Assembly (NCBI GenBank): GCA_026393955.1 | Contig: JAPKZE010000292.1 | Coordinates: 1-10,890 of the forward strand | Reading direction: 5' to 3' | Length of the DNA: 10,890 nt | Origin: Candidatus Aminicenantota bacterium | GTDB lineage: Bacteria; Acidobacteriota; Aminicenantia; Aminicenantales; Saccharicenantaceae | Shown here: piece by piece, positions 1 through 6,393 of the stretch | Position numbering within the stretch: position 1 is the stretch's first letter | Layout: each line of letters begins with the position of its first letter | Made by a program: the position numbers and the translations under genes | The notes under the pieces: generated by a model | The model's input: the letters and a program-made list of their open reading frames with translations, nothing else | What the model was told of the DNA's origin: nothing | Database searches by the model: none

Positions 1-290
1 CCGAGGGCATCCGGGCCAATATCCATCAGCCGGGCGGGTCCGTCCCCAGTCCGCACTGCGCCGTGGCCACGGTCATGTGGTTCATGTCCCTGAAATACAC
101 CCGGCGCGGGTTTCTCTGGCTCGCTCCGATCATGATCTCGCTCTACATCTCGACGGTCTACGGCCGCTTTCACTATGTGTCCGACATGGTCATCGGCATC
201 GCGGCGGGCATCGCGGCGATCCTGATCGGTCCGCTGATCGAGAAGGCCTGGAACGGGGCGGCCGCCCCGGCCCCGGGAGCGCGGCCTTGA
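1..290 (+). CDS. PAP2-family lipid phosphatase, C-terminal part (5' end outside window)
   Basis: Membrane phosphatase of the PAP2 (phosphatidic acid phosphatase type 2 / inositol-phosphorylceramide synthase-like) superfamily, cut by the left edge; the frame is open from base 3 to the TGA at 288-290. Two of the three family signature blocks are visible. The first is SVPSPHCA, with its His codon at 54-56 (the PSGH-type block). The second is GRFHYVSD, an R-x-HxxxD block with His at 171 and Asp at 183, the catalytic His/Asp pair. Between them lies a hydrophobic helix (FLWLAPIMISLYIS), and after them another (MVIGIAAGIAAILIG), as expected for a polytopic protein acting on a lipid phosphate at the membrane. 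The tail is short and Ala/Pro-rich. The stop codon overlaps the start of the next gene, so the two are probably co-translated. The substrate cannot be told from this fragment. A GTG at 63 is internal to the domain and is not a real start. Confidence 0.88.
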   Translation, partial: EGIRANIHQPGGSVPSPHCAVATVMWFMSLKYTRRGFLWLAPIMISLYISTVYGRFHYVSDMVIGIAAGIAAILIGPLIEKAWNGAAAPAPGARP

Positions 291-1288
291 GCCGGGTCTT
301 CATCACCGGCGCCAACGGCTTCGTCGGCTCCAATCTCTGCCGCTGGTTCAAGGACCGGGGCTGGGAGGTCGACGGCCTCGTCCGGGAGTCGTCCGATCTC
401 CATTTCCTCCGGGGCCTGGACGTCCGGCTCGTCAAGGGCGACCTCCGGGAGGCCGATAAGATCGATCTGCCGGCGGGGACGACCCACGTCGTCCACGCCG
501 CGTCGCTCGTCTCCGACACGGCCGGCGACGAGGACTGCGCCCGGAACATCTTCGACATGACCCGGAGCTTCGTCCGCAGGATCCGGACGTCGGGGATCCC
601 CCTGGAGCGGTTCGTCTACATCTCGACGGCGCTGACCCTCGGCTTCGACGGCCGGGACATCTCCGAGGAGAGGCCGGGCCGGTCGGCCGCCTTCTTGCCC
701 TACACCCGGCACAAGATCCGGACCGAGAACGAGCTCCGTGATCTTTACGCCCGCGTTGCCTTCCCTGTCGTCATCCTCCGTCCCGGCGACGTGTTCGGGC
801 CGAACGACCGGGTCACCTGCGCCCGGCTCCTGCAGAGCTGCGAGAGGGGGCTGCCCCTGGTCGTCGGGCATGGCCGCTGGCGGTTCGGCTACTGCCACGT
901 CACAAACCTCTGCCGGGCGGCGGAGCTGGCCCTGCTCACCCCGGGGATCGAAGGACGGGCCTACACCGTGACCAACCGCGTTCTGCCGGCTTGGCGGGAT
1001 TTCTTCCACGCCCTGCAGCACGGGCTGGGGAAGACACAGAAGATCTATCTGCCGGTCTGCGCGGCCAGGGCCGCGGCCGGCGTTTCGGCCCTCGCCGATG
1101 CCGTCTTCCCCCGCTTCGAGCCCAAGCTCAACTATTACCGGGTCCGGCGCGTGACCTCGGAGACGACCTACGACATCTCGAAGACGCTGGCCGAACTGGG
1201 CTACGCGCCCGACGACGATTTCGAGAGCCAATTCGCCGGGATCGTCGATTGGTACAAAAAGGAGAAGGCCGATGGCCGGCTGGCTTGA
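287..1288 (+). CDS. NAD(P)-dependent epimerase/dehydratase, extended SDR family
   Basis: Oxidoreductase or epimerase of the extended short-chain dehydrogenase family, 333 residues, a normal length. The N-terminus has the Rossmann nucleotide motif G8-A-N-G11-F-V-G14. The active site shows S113/T114 (block YISTA) and Y139-x3-K143 (YTRHK), spaced as in active SDRs. RPGDVFGPND matches the RPGxVYGP segment of NAD-dependent epimerases and 3beta-hydroxysteroid dehydrogenase or dihydroflavonol-reductase-like members. The C-terminal half is substrate-binding and diverged, so the substrate (sugar nucleotide, sterol-like or other lipid ketone) is unknown. The start is TTG at 287, overlapping the upstream PAP2 stop as TTGA, with a GGGAG about 8 bases before it. 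It is chosen because the Rossmann strand begins four residues later; the open frame further upstream (from 77) merely reads the PAP2 gene out of frame. Its 3' end overlaps the next gene by 17 bp, suggesting one operon. Confidence 0.88.
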   Translation: MSRVFITGANGFVGSNLCRWFKDRGWEVDGLVRESSDLHFLRGLDVRLVKGDLREADKIDLPAGTTHVVHAASLVSDTAGDEDCARNIFDMTRSFVRRIRTSGIPLERFVYISTALTLGFDGRDISEERPGRSAAFLPYTRHKIRTENELRDLYARVAFPVVILRPGDVFGPNDRVTCARLLQSCERGLPLVVGHGRWRFGYCHVTNLCRAAELALLTPGIEGRAYTVTNRVLPAWRDFFHALQHGLGKTQKIYLPVCAARAAAGVSALADAVFPRFEPKLNYYRVRRVTSETTYDISKTLAELGYAPDDDFESQFAGIVDWYKKEKADGRLA

Positions 1289-1979
1289 GCAGGCGGCGGG
1301 ACCGGGGGGCGTCCGGCTGGACCTCGTCTATCTCGAGATCGCCGTCGGCCTGGCCCTTGTGGCCACCGTCCTCCATTTCCGCCGCCGCAAGGGAACGCCG
1401 GGCGAGCTCAAGGCCGTGCGGACCTACTTCGCGGCCTGGGCGGTCCTCCTGCTCGGCGGACCCTGCGCGATCATCGCCCTGACGGCGGCCAGGCCGCTGG
1501 ACGCGTTCGCGTCCTTCGGCTGGACGTTCGGCCGGGTGGGGCTCGGACTGGGGTTGATTCTCGTCGGACTGCCGGTCGCTCTCCGGCTCGGCTTCCTCAG
1601 CTCCCGCGATGCGGCCATGCGGACGATGTATCCGCTGGCGAGAGCCGCTTTCGCGGACGTCCCCACCCTCGTCCGCTACGAGCTGGCCTATTTCTTCCTC
1701 TATTATCTGCCGTGGGAATCCGTCTTCCGCGGCGTCCTGCTCCTGCCCCTCGTTCCGGCCATCGGTCTCGTCCCGGCCCTGGCCGTCCAGACCGTCCTGA
1801 CGACGCTCCTGCATCTCGGTCACCCCGGTCCGGAGGTCCGGGCCGCGGCCGGCGCCGGCCTGGCCCTCGGCCTGGTGGCCTATTTCACGGGATCGTTCGT
1901 CTATCCCCTGATCATCCACTCCGTGTCGGGCATCTCCCTCGATATCTTCGCCTTCGTCCGCGAGCGCCGGACGAGCTAG
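1272..1979 (+). CDS. CPBP-family intramembrane metalloprotease-like protein
   Basis: Polytopic membrane protein of 235 residues resembling the CPBP (CAAX protease and bacteriocin-processing, Rce1-type) family. Conserved blocks are WE149SVFR153G (motif 1, usually EExxxR), TTLLH181LGH184 (motif 2) and IIH216SVSG (motif 3, usually HxxxN). The second Glu, the Arg and the two motif His residues are present. The first Glu is Trp and the motif 3 Asn is Gly, so protease activity is uncertain; WE-type variants of motif 1 are seen in part of the family. At least five hydrophobic segments lie at about residues 18-35, 53-70, 85-105, 140-175 and 190-215. The ATG at 1272 is supported by GGAGAAGG at 1261-1268, seven bases away. 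It overlaps the SDR gene by 17 bp, so it belongs to the same operon. Family confidence is good; substrate and activity are unknown. Confidence 0.75.
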   Translation: MAGWLEQAAGPGGVRLDLVYLEIAVGLALVATVLHFRRRKGTPGELKAVRTYFAAWAVLLLGGPCAIIALTAARPLDAFASFGWTFGRVGLGLGLILVGLPVALRLGFLSSRDAAMRTMYPLARAAFADVPTLVRYELAYFFLYYLPWESVFRGVLLLPLVPAIGLVPALAVQTVLTTLLHLGHPGPEVRAAAGAGLALGLVAYFTGSFVYPLIIHSVSGISLDIFAFVRERRTS

Positions 1980-3850
1980 CGGACGCGGACCGGCAACACG
2001 ATGCACGTGGCGCGGTCCTTCGACCGGTAGACGCGCTGGGTGGCCGGGCGGTAATCCGAGGCCTTGGCCTGGAAGATGTTCTCGACGTAGGTCTGCGGAT
2101 TGCGGTCGATGAGCGGGAACCAGGTGCTCTGGACCTGGACCATGATCCGATGGCCTTTCAGGAAGCGGTGGTCGGCCGTGTGGAGGTCGACCGTGAACTC
2201 CGCGACTTCGCCGGGAACGAGCGCCTCCGGCCGCTCGAAGCTCTTGCGGAAGCGCCCGCGGAAGACGTCATTGGCGATCATCAGCTGGTAGCCGCCCATC
2301 GACGGCTCGGCCGGATAGTCCTCGGGATAGACGTCGATGAGCTTGACCACCCAATCGCTGTCCGTGCCGGTGGTCGAAGCGAAGAGCTTGGCCGTGAGGC
2401 GCCCGGTGATCGTGACGTCCTCGGCCAGCGGCTCCGTCTCCCAGCTCAGGACGTCGGGCCGCAGGTGGGCGAAGCGCTGGTCACCGACGAGCCAGGTCCC
2501 CCAGCCCGAGCCGCGCGGGTCGTAGGTCGCCTCGATCGGCCGGGGCCGGTAGGGCACGGGCCTGGCCGGGTCCGAGACGTAGCCGTCGAAGGCCGCGGCG
2601 TCTTCGGCCGCGGGCGCTTCGAAGGACAGGCGCCCGTCCTCGCGGACGTAGAGGGGGCGGTCCTCGGTCAGCTTCCGCGGCGGCCACTCGTCGTAGACGC
2701 GCCATTCGTTGGCGCCGGTCTCGAACGTGATCGCTTCGGGGACGTCCCAGCCGGGCTTGTCCTTGAGATAGTGGGCGAAGAAGGGCGCCTGGATCTTCTT
2801 CCGGAAGTAGTCCGCGGTGTCCGAACCGAACTTGATCCGGCCCAGGGCGGTCCCGCCCGGACGCATCCAGCCGCCGTGGTTCCACGGGCCGGCCACGAAG
2901 AAGCTGACCTCCCGGTCGTCGAGGGGCTCGAGGGTCTCGTAGATCTTCTGGGGGCCGTAGAAGTCCTCCTGATCCCACCAGCCCGCGACGTGGAGCGCCG
3001 GCACGGCCGCCCGCGTCAGATAGGGCGCCATGGCCTGCTTCTGCCAGAACGCGTCGTAGTTCGGGTGGGCGACATAGTCGTTCCAGGTCGGGATCTTGCC
3101 GAGCAGGACCTTCTCGTTGACCATCGAAAGAGGGCCCAGCCGGAGGTACCACTCGAAGGTGTCGTATTCGTCGAACCGGAAATTCGTGCTCTCCTTGGTC
3201 GTCTCCATCATCGCCGCGTACTCGAAGCCGTAGCTCAGGCGGAAAGCGCCGTTGTGGTGGAAGTCGTCGCCCAGGTACATGTCCGCGGGCGAAGCCTGGG
3301 GCGACACGGCCTTGAGCGCCGGATGGGGATCGAGCATGGCCATCGCGGTCAGCCAGCCGTCGTAAGAGACGCCCCGCATGCCGACCCGGCCGTTGTGGCC
3401 GGGGACGTTGGCCAGGAGCCAGGCGACGGTGTCATAAGCGTCGGAGCTCTCGTCGACGGCCCGCGGGTCGCGCCGGTCGCGCGGCGGCCTCTGCATGACG
3501 AACGTGCCCTCGGACTCGAAGCGGCCGCGGATGTCCTGGAAGACGAAGATGTACCCCTCATCGACGAGCTCCCGGTAGCTCACGGCCGTCAGGGGCCGCG
3601 CCGATCCCGGCGCGCCGTAGGGCGTGCGCATGAACAGGAACGGCAGGGGCCCCGCCGCCTTCTTGGGCGTGAAGACGACCGTGTGGAGCTTGACGCCGTC
3701 CCGCATCGGGACCATGGCCTCCGTCGTGGTGAACTCGGGCAAAGGGGCGGGTGTCTGGCCGGCCGCTCCCACCCAGCCGACGGCCGCGAGCGCCGCGGCC
3801 AAGACCGGAATGATCCAGAAAGCCTTGTTCTTCGACCGGAGGTCGGGCAT
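1976..3850 (-). CDS. Secreted CocE/NonD serine hydrolase, alpha-amino-acid ester hydrolase-like (peptidase family S15 fold)
   Basis: Exported alpha/beta hydrolase of 624 residues, the usual length for CocE / glutaryl-7-ACA acylase / alpha-amino-acid ester hydrolase proteins. Residues 1 to about 31 form a signal peptide (basic start, hydrophobic core FWIIPVLAAALAAVGWVG). The nucleophile is S162 in G-V-S-Y-D-G, with Y78 (RTPYG) as the likely oxyanion-hole tyrosine, D293 in GWWDQED and H325 in GPWNHGG. A beta-rich PepX-C-type jelly-roll domain fills about residues 380-615. D293-x-E295-D296 together with D196 (34 residues after the Ser) reproduces the carboxylate cluster that binds the alpha-amino group in alpha-amino-acid ester hydrolases. 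Substrates are therefore probably amino-acid esters, amides or peptides; a cocaine-esterase-like or acylase role is the alternative. The ATG at 3850 is preceded by AAAGGAG on the coding strand. It is a single gene, convergent with the CPBP gene (4-bp overlap) and divergent from ispH. Confidence 0.92.
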   Translation of the reverse strand: MPDLRSKNKAFWIIPVLAAALAAVGWVGAAGQTPAPLPEFTTTEAMVPMRDGVKLHTVVFTPKKAAGPLPFLFMRTPYGAPGSARPLTAVSYRELVDEGYIFVFQDIRGRFESEGTFVMQRPPRDRRDPRAVDESSDAYDTVAWLLANVPGHNGRVGMRGVSYDGWLTAMAMLDPHPALKAVSPQASPADMYLGDDFHHNGAFRLSYGFEYAAMMETTKESTNFRFDEYDTFEWYLRLGPLSMVNEKVLLGKIPTWNDYVAHPNYDAFWQKQAMAPYLTRAAVPALHVAGWWDQEDFYGPQKIYETLEPLDDREVSFFVAGPWNHGGWMRPGGTALGRIKFGSDTADYFRKKIQAPFFAHYLKDKPGWDVPEAITFETGANEWRVYDEWPPRKLTEDRPLYVREDGRLSFEAPAAEDAAAFDGYVSDPARPVPYRPRPIEATYDPRGSGWGTWLVGDQRFAHLRPDVLSWETEPLAEDVTITGRLTAKLFASTTGTDSDWVVKLIDVYPEDYPAEPSMGGYQLMIANDVFRGRFRKSFERPEALVPGEVAEFTVDLHTADHRFLKGHRIMVQVQSTWFPLIDRNPQTYVENIFQAKASDYRPATQRVYRSKDRATCIVLPVRVR

Positions 3851-3869
3851 GGCGGGCTCCTTTTGATCG

Positions 3870-3923
3870 GGGGTCAGGTCTACTTATTAGCACGTTTTTG
3901 AGTCAAAAAGTAGACCTGACCCC
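3870..3923. repeat. 54-bp inverted-repeat element with perfect 16-bp arms
   Basis: The left arm 3870-3885 (GGGGTCAGGTCTACTT) is the exact reverse complement of the right arm 3908-3923, around a 22-base centre. The centre joins a second, smaller dyad, TTTTTGA-G-TCAAAAA (3895-3909), which overlaps the right arm by two bases, so two alternative folds exist. The centre is AT-rich, unlike the flanking genes. It lies between two divergent start codons, so a terminator is not expected, and no T-run follows either arm. It looks like a dispersed palindromic unit (REP/MITE or RAYT-associated type) or a large operator. Copy number cannot be judged here because only one copy is in the window. Confidence 0.8.
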
Positions 3924-3940
3924 GCCTTCCGTTCTAGAAT
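3911..3940 (+). promoter_or_regulatory. Possible ispH promoter with -35 inside the inverted repeat
   Basis: TAGAAT at 3935-3940 matches the -10 consensus in 5 of 6 positions, and TAGACC at 3911-3916 matches the -35 in 4 of 6, with an 18-base spacer. The -35 lies inside the right arm of the repeat. Transcription would begin at about 3946-3948, on or next to the GTG start codon of ispH at 3947. No Shine-Dalgarno sequence is visible, so a leaderless or nearly leaderless message is suggested. Tentative. Confidence 0.4.
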
Positions 3941-3946
3941 GCGGTC

Positions 3947-4822
3947 GTGAAGATCGTCCTGTCCGAAACCCTGAGCTACTGCATCGGCGTCCGCAAGACC
4001 CTCGAGCTCACGGACCGGCTCCTGGCCGACCGCCCCGACCGGACCTACTACATGCTGGGCGAGATCGTCCACAACGAGCACGTCATCGAGGGCCTGCGGG
4101 CCAAGGGCCTGCGCATCGTTCAGACCCTCGAGGAGGTCCCGGCCGGGGGCGTCGTCATCCTGCAGAGCCACGGCTCGACCCGCCGGCGCTACGACGAGCT
4201 TGCGGCGCGCGGCCTCGAGTTCGTCGACGCCACCTGCCCCATGGTCCGGATCATCCACGACCGCATCCGCGAGGTGGAGGCCCAGGGCCGCGTGCCGGTC
4301 GTCATCGGCCAGGTCGGGCACGAAGAGGTCCGGGGCATCGTCGGGCAGGTCGCCAGGGCCATCGTCGTCAAGACCCCCGAAGAGGTCACGCCCGAGCTCT
4401 TCGACGGCGTCCGCCGGGCCGGCGTCGTGGCCCAGTCGACCTTCATCGAGGACGAGGCCCGGCGCATCGTCGAGCGCGTCCGGGCCCTGGTGCCCGACGT
4501 CGTCGTCCACGACACCATCTGCCAGCCGACCAAGACCCGCCAGCGCGAGGTCGAGCGCCACACCCGGAAGGCCGACCGCGTCATCGTCATCGGCTCGCGC
4601 CACAGCGCCAACACGCGGCATCTCTTCAATATCGCCCGGGCCATCAATCCCGGCACCCATCTCATCGACCGGCCCGAAAGCGTCGAGGACATCGTCCTCC
4701 CGCCGGACGCCACCGTCTTCATCGCCTCGGGCGCGTCGACGCCCCCGGAGCTCATCGTCGAGGTCGTCCGGCGCCTCGAGTCGCGGGCCCCGGCCGCGGA
4801 CGGGAAGGACGGAACGGCATGA
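3947..4822 (+). CDS. ispH: 4-hydroxy-3-methylbut-2-enyl diphosphate reductase (IspH/LytB)
   Basis: Last enzyme of the MEP pathway. It is a cytoplasmic iron-sulfur protein that reductively dehydroxylates HMBPP to IPP and DMAPP. At 291 residues it has the single-domain length. All three [4Fe-4S] ligands are present: C12 (SYCIGV), C97 (DATCPMV) and C192 (DTICQPT). Substrate residues are also kept: H42 (EIVHNEHVI), H75 (QSHGS), H125 with E127 (GHEEV), T165 (QST), the GSRHSANT block and ASGASTP near the C-terminus. The GTG at 3947 is chosen because it places C12 exactly where it lies in the family; no ribosome-binding site precedes it. The ATG at 3939 is out of frame. The stop overlaps the next start (ATGA at 4819-4822), so it is translationally coupled to the polyprenyl synthase gene, which uses its products. 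Function is very secure. Confidence 0.96.
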   Translation: MKIVLSETLSYCIGVRKTLELTDRLLADRPDRTYYMLGEIVHNEHVIEGLRAKGLRIVQTLEEVPAGGVVILQSHGSTRRRYDELAARGLEFVDATCPMVRIIHDRIREVEAQGRVPVVIGQVGHEEVRGIVGQVARAIVVKTPEEVTPELFDGVRRAGVVAQSTFIEDEARRIVERVRALVPDVVVHDTICQPTKTRQREVERHTRKADRVIVIGSRHSANTRHLFNIARAINPGTHLIDRPESVEDIVLPPDATVFIASGASTPPELIVEVVRRLESRAPAADGKDGTA

Positions 4823-5883
4823 CCTTCGAGACCTATTTCGCGCGGACCCGGAAGAGCCTTCAAGACGACCTGACCGCGTTCATGGCCTCCAAGCGCGGCG
4901 ACGTCGCCCGCCTCCGGCCCTGGGGACCCGATGCCCTCCGGCGCCTGACGGCGTTCACGCGGAAGGGCAAGATGATCCGCGGCGGGCTCGTCGCGCTCGG
5001 CTCCGAGATGGCCGGCGGAAGGGCCGGCCGGGCCGCCGACCGGGCGGGCGCGGCCTTCGAGCTCATCCAATCGGGACTGCTCATCCATGACGACATCATC
5101 GACCGGGACCCCCGCCGGCGCGGCGGGCCGTCCATCCACGAACAGTACGCCCGGCTCGCGCCGTCACCCGGCGGCGACGCCGCGGGGCATTTCGGGACCA
5201 ACCTGGCCGTCTGCGCGGGCGATATCGCCATCTTCCTCGCCTTCGAGGCCATGGCCGGCCTGGCCGGCCCCCCGGAGCGGGCGGCCGCCGTTCAGAAGCT
5301 GTTCGCCGCCGAATTCGGGCTCGTCGGTCTCGGCCAGATGCTCGACGTCGAGGCCGGAGCGTCCCGGAAGTCCCTCCCGAACCGGCGCATCCTCGAGATC
5401 TACCGCTACAAGACGGCCCGCTACTCGTTCTATCTCCCGCTCGCCGCGGGCTGGATCCTCGGCGGCGGCCCGGGCCGGGTCCTCCCCTCGCTCGAACGGC
5501 TGGGGGAGGATCTCGGGCTCGTCTTCCAGATCAAGGACGACGAGCTGGGCCTCTACGGGAAGCCCGCGGCCACCGGCAAGCCCGTGGGCTCCGACATCCG
5601 CGAAGGGAAAAGGACGCTCTATGCGGCGGAGATCTTCAGCCGGGCGTCCGGTGCCGACATGGACCGCTTCGCCTCCGTTTTCGGCCAGGCGGCCGCGACC
5701 GAGGCCGAGATCGGATTCGTCCGGGACCTGGCGGCGCGGCTGGGCGCCCGGGAGGACGTCCGGCAGATCATGGTCCGCCTCGGCCGCCGGGCGGATCGCG
5801 GCATCCGCGCCCTGCCGATCCGGGCAGGGCACCGGGAGCTCCTCCTCGGCCTTCTCGGCTACCTGTTGAGCCGGCGGAGCTGA
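4819..5883 (+). CDS. Polyprenyl (FPP/GGPP-type) diphosphate synthase
   Basis: Trans-isoprenyl diphosphate synthase of 354 residues that condenses IPP with an allylic diphosphate. GKMIRG (50-55) is the diphosphate-binding segment. The first Asp-rich motif is D91-D-I-I-D95 in LIHDDIIDRD, followed by the basic run RRR (99-101). The second motif is FQIKD240D241ELG244LYG, then GKPVGSDIREGKRT. The last Asp of the second DDxxD is Gly, a form I recall from actinobacterial-type GGPP synthases (DDLLGxFG), so it is not evidence of inactivity. Chain length cannot be fixed from sequence alone; FPP or GGPP are the likeliest products. The ATG at 4819 overlaps the ispH TGA, with AAGGA at 4805-4809 nine bases upstream. 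The open frame continues far upstream through ispH in another frame but carries no domain there. A two-gene isoprenoid operon with ispH is clear. No T-rich terminator follows; inverted repeats at 5902-5948 do. Confidence 0.93.
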   Translation: MTFETYFARTRKSLQDDLTAFMASKRGDVARLRPWGPDALRRLTAFTRKGKMIRGGLVALGSEMAGGRAGRAADRAGAAFELIQSGLLIHDDIIDRDPRRRGGPSIHEQYARLAPSPGGDAAGHFGTNLAVCAGDIAIFLAFEAMAGLAGPPERAAAVQKLFAAEFGLVGLGQMLDVEAGASRKSLPNRRILEIYRYKTARYSFYLPLAAGWILGGGPGRVLPSLERLGEDLGLVFQIKDDELGLYGKPAATGKPVGSDIREGKRTLYAAEIFSRASGADMDRFASVFGQAAATEAEIGFVRDLAARLGAREDVRQIMVRLGRRADRGIRALPIRAGHRELLLGLLGYLLSRRS

Positions 5884-5901
5884 ATTCCCCGCGGCCGGGC
5901 A

Positions 5902-5948
5902 GGGGTGAGATATCACCTCGCGAATCACCCTTAGGGGTGATTGACCCC
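5902..5948. promoter_or_regulatory. Cluster of inverted repeats between the isoprenoid operon and the PilZ gene
   Basis: Three dyads lie in 47 bases: GGTGA-N4-TCACC (5904-5917), AATCACCC-N4-GGGTGATT (5923-5942, 8-bp arms) and GGGGT-N5-ACCCC (5934-5948). GGGGTGA occurs twice in direct orientation (5902-5908 and 5934-5940). The last two overlap the -35 of the PilZ promoter. No T-run follows, so this looks more like an operator for a dimeric repressor or activator than a terminator, though the 8-bp hairpin could slow polymerase after the polyprenyl synthase gene. Confidence 0.5.
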
Positions 5949-5969
5949 TCTTGCCGCTGGGACGAATAT
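5941..5969 (+). promoter_or_regulatory. Possible promoter of the PilZ gene
   Basis: TTGACC (5941-5946, 5 of 6 to the -35 consensus), a 17-base spacer, then GAATAT (5964-5969, 3 of 6 to the -10). The start would lie near 5976, giving a leader of about 37 bases that contains the strong ribosome-binding site GGGAGGA (5998-6004). The -35 overlaps the inverted repeats just upstream. The weak -10 keeps confidence low. Confidence 0.4.
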
Positions 5970-6012
5970 GGTCACGAAATCAAACGATCGCCCCTTTGGG
6001 AGGACGTGGACA

Positions 6013-6393
6013 ATGGACAATCGCAAGGACAAGCGGTTCCTCGAACGCAACACCGTGTTCATCAAGTCGACCTCGGAAAGGGCCGAGACCCTCTACGGCC
6101 ATGGCATCAACGCCCACACCCACGACCTGTCCCTTTCCGGGGCGAGGATCGCCACGCCGCACTATTTCCCGGTCGGCAGCGTCGTCCGCATCGTCATCGA
6201 CCTCGAGCGGACCCATCAGTCCATCAAGATGGACGGCGAGATCAAGTGGACCAAGAAGAGCGAGGAAGACGACGATCTCTTCGAGAGCGGCGTGGAGTTC
6301 CTGCACAGCATCTCCCAGACGCTGCTGTCCCTGATCAAGCACCTCTACGCGGAGAGGAACGGGGGCGGCATCCCGACCTCCGTCTCCCACTGA
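6013..6393 (+). CDS. PilZ-domain protein (putative c-di-GMP effector)
   Basis: Small cytoplasmic protein of 126 residues made of one PilZ domain. The c-di-GMP binding signature is complete: R8-F-L-E-R12 (RxxxR) near the N-terminus and D38-L-S40-L-S-G43 (DxSxxG). These are followed by the typical strands GSVVRIVIDL, DGEIKW and SGVEFLHSI. By family knowledge it would bind cyclic di-GMP and change motility, secretion or exopolysaccharide output through protein contacts; its partner is unknown. The ATG at 6013 is supported by GGGAGGA at 5998-6004, eight bases away. A longer frame opening at TTG 5941 would translate the promoter region and lacks a ribosome-binding site, so it was not used. Its stop TGA abuts the stop of the minus-strand kinase gene with no base between them (TGATCA). 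Confidence 0.88.
   Translation: MDNRKDKRFLERNTVFIKSTSERAETLYGHGINAHTHDLSLSGARIATPHYFPVGSVVRIVIDLERTHQSIKMDGEIKWTKKSEEDDDLFESGVEFLHSISQTLLSLIKHLYAERNGGGIPTSVSH

Noticed and set aside
77..286. N-terminal extension of the SDR into the PAP2 gene
   Set aside because: The extension reads the PAP2 coding sequence out of frame, is His/Arg-rich, and the Rossmann motif begins right after TTG 287.
1712..3901. A 729-codon plus-strand open frame antisense to the hydrolase gene
   Set aside because: Arg/Gly/Val/Asp-rich composition without any domain; it is the mirror of a GC-rich gene on the other strand, which has signal peptide, triad and ribosome-binding site.
3870..3923. Inverted repeat as a Rho-independent terminator
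   Set aside because: It lies between two divergent starts, and neither arm is followed by a T-run.
3898..4818. Upstream extension of the polyprenyl synthase frame across ispH
   Set aside because: Pro/Arg/Gly-rich shadow of ispH with no domain; ATG 4819 has a ribosome-binding site and overlaps the ispH stop.
5536..5550. Loss of the last Asp in the second DDxxD of the polyprenyl synthase as a defect
   Set aside because: DDxLG followed by GKPxGxDxREGK is a normal form in one GGPP-synthase subgroup, as recalled from family knowledge.
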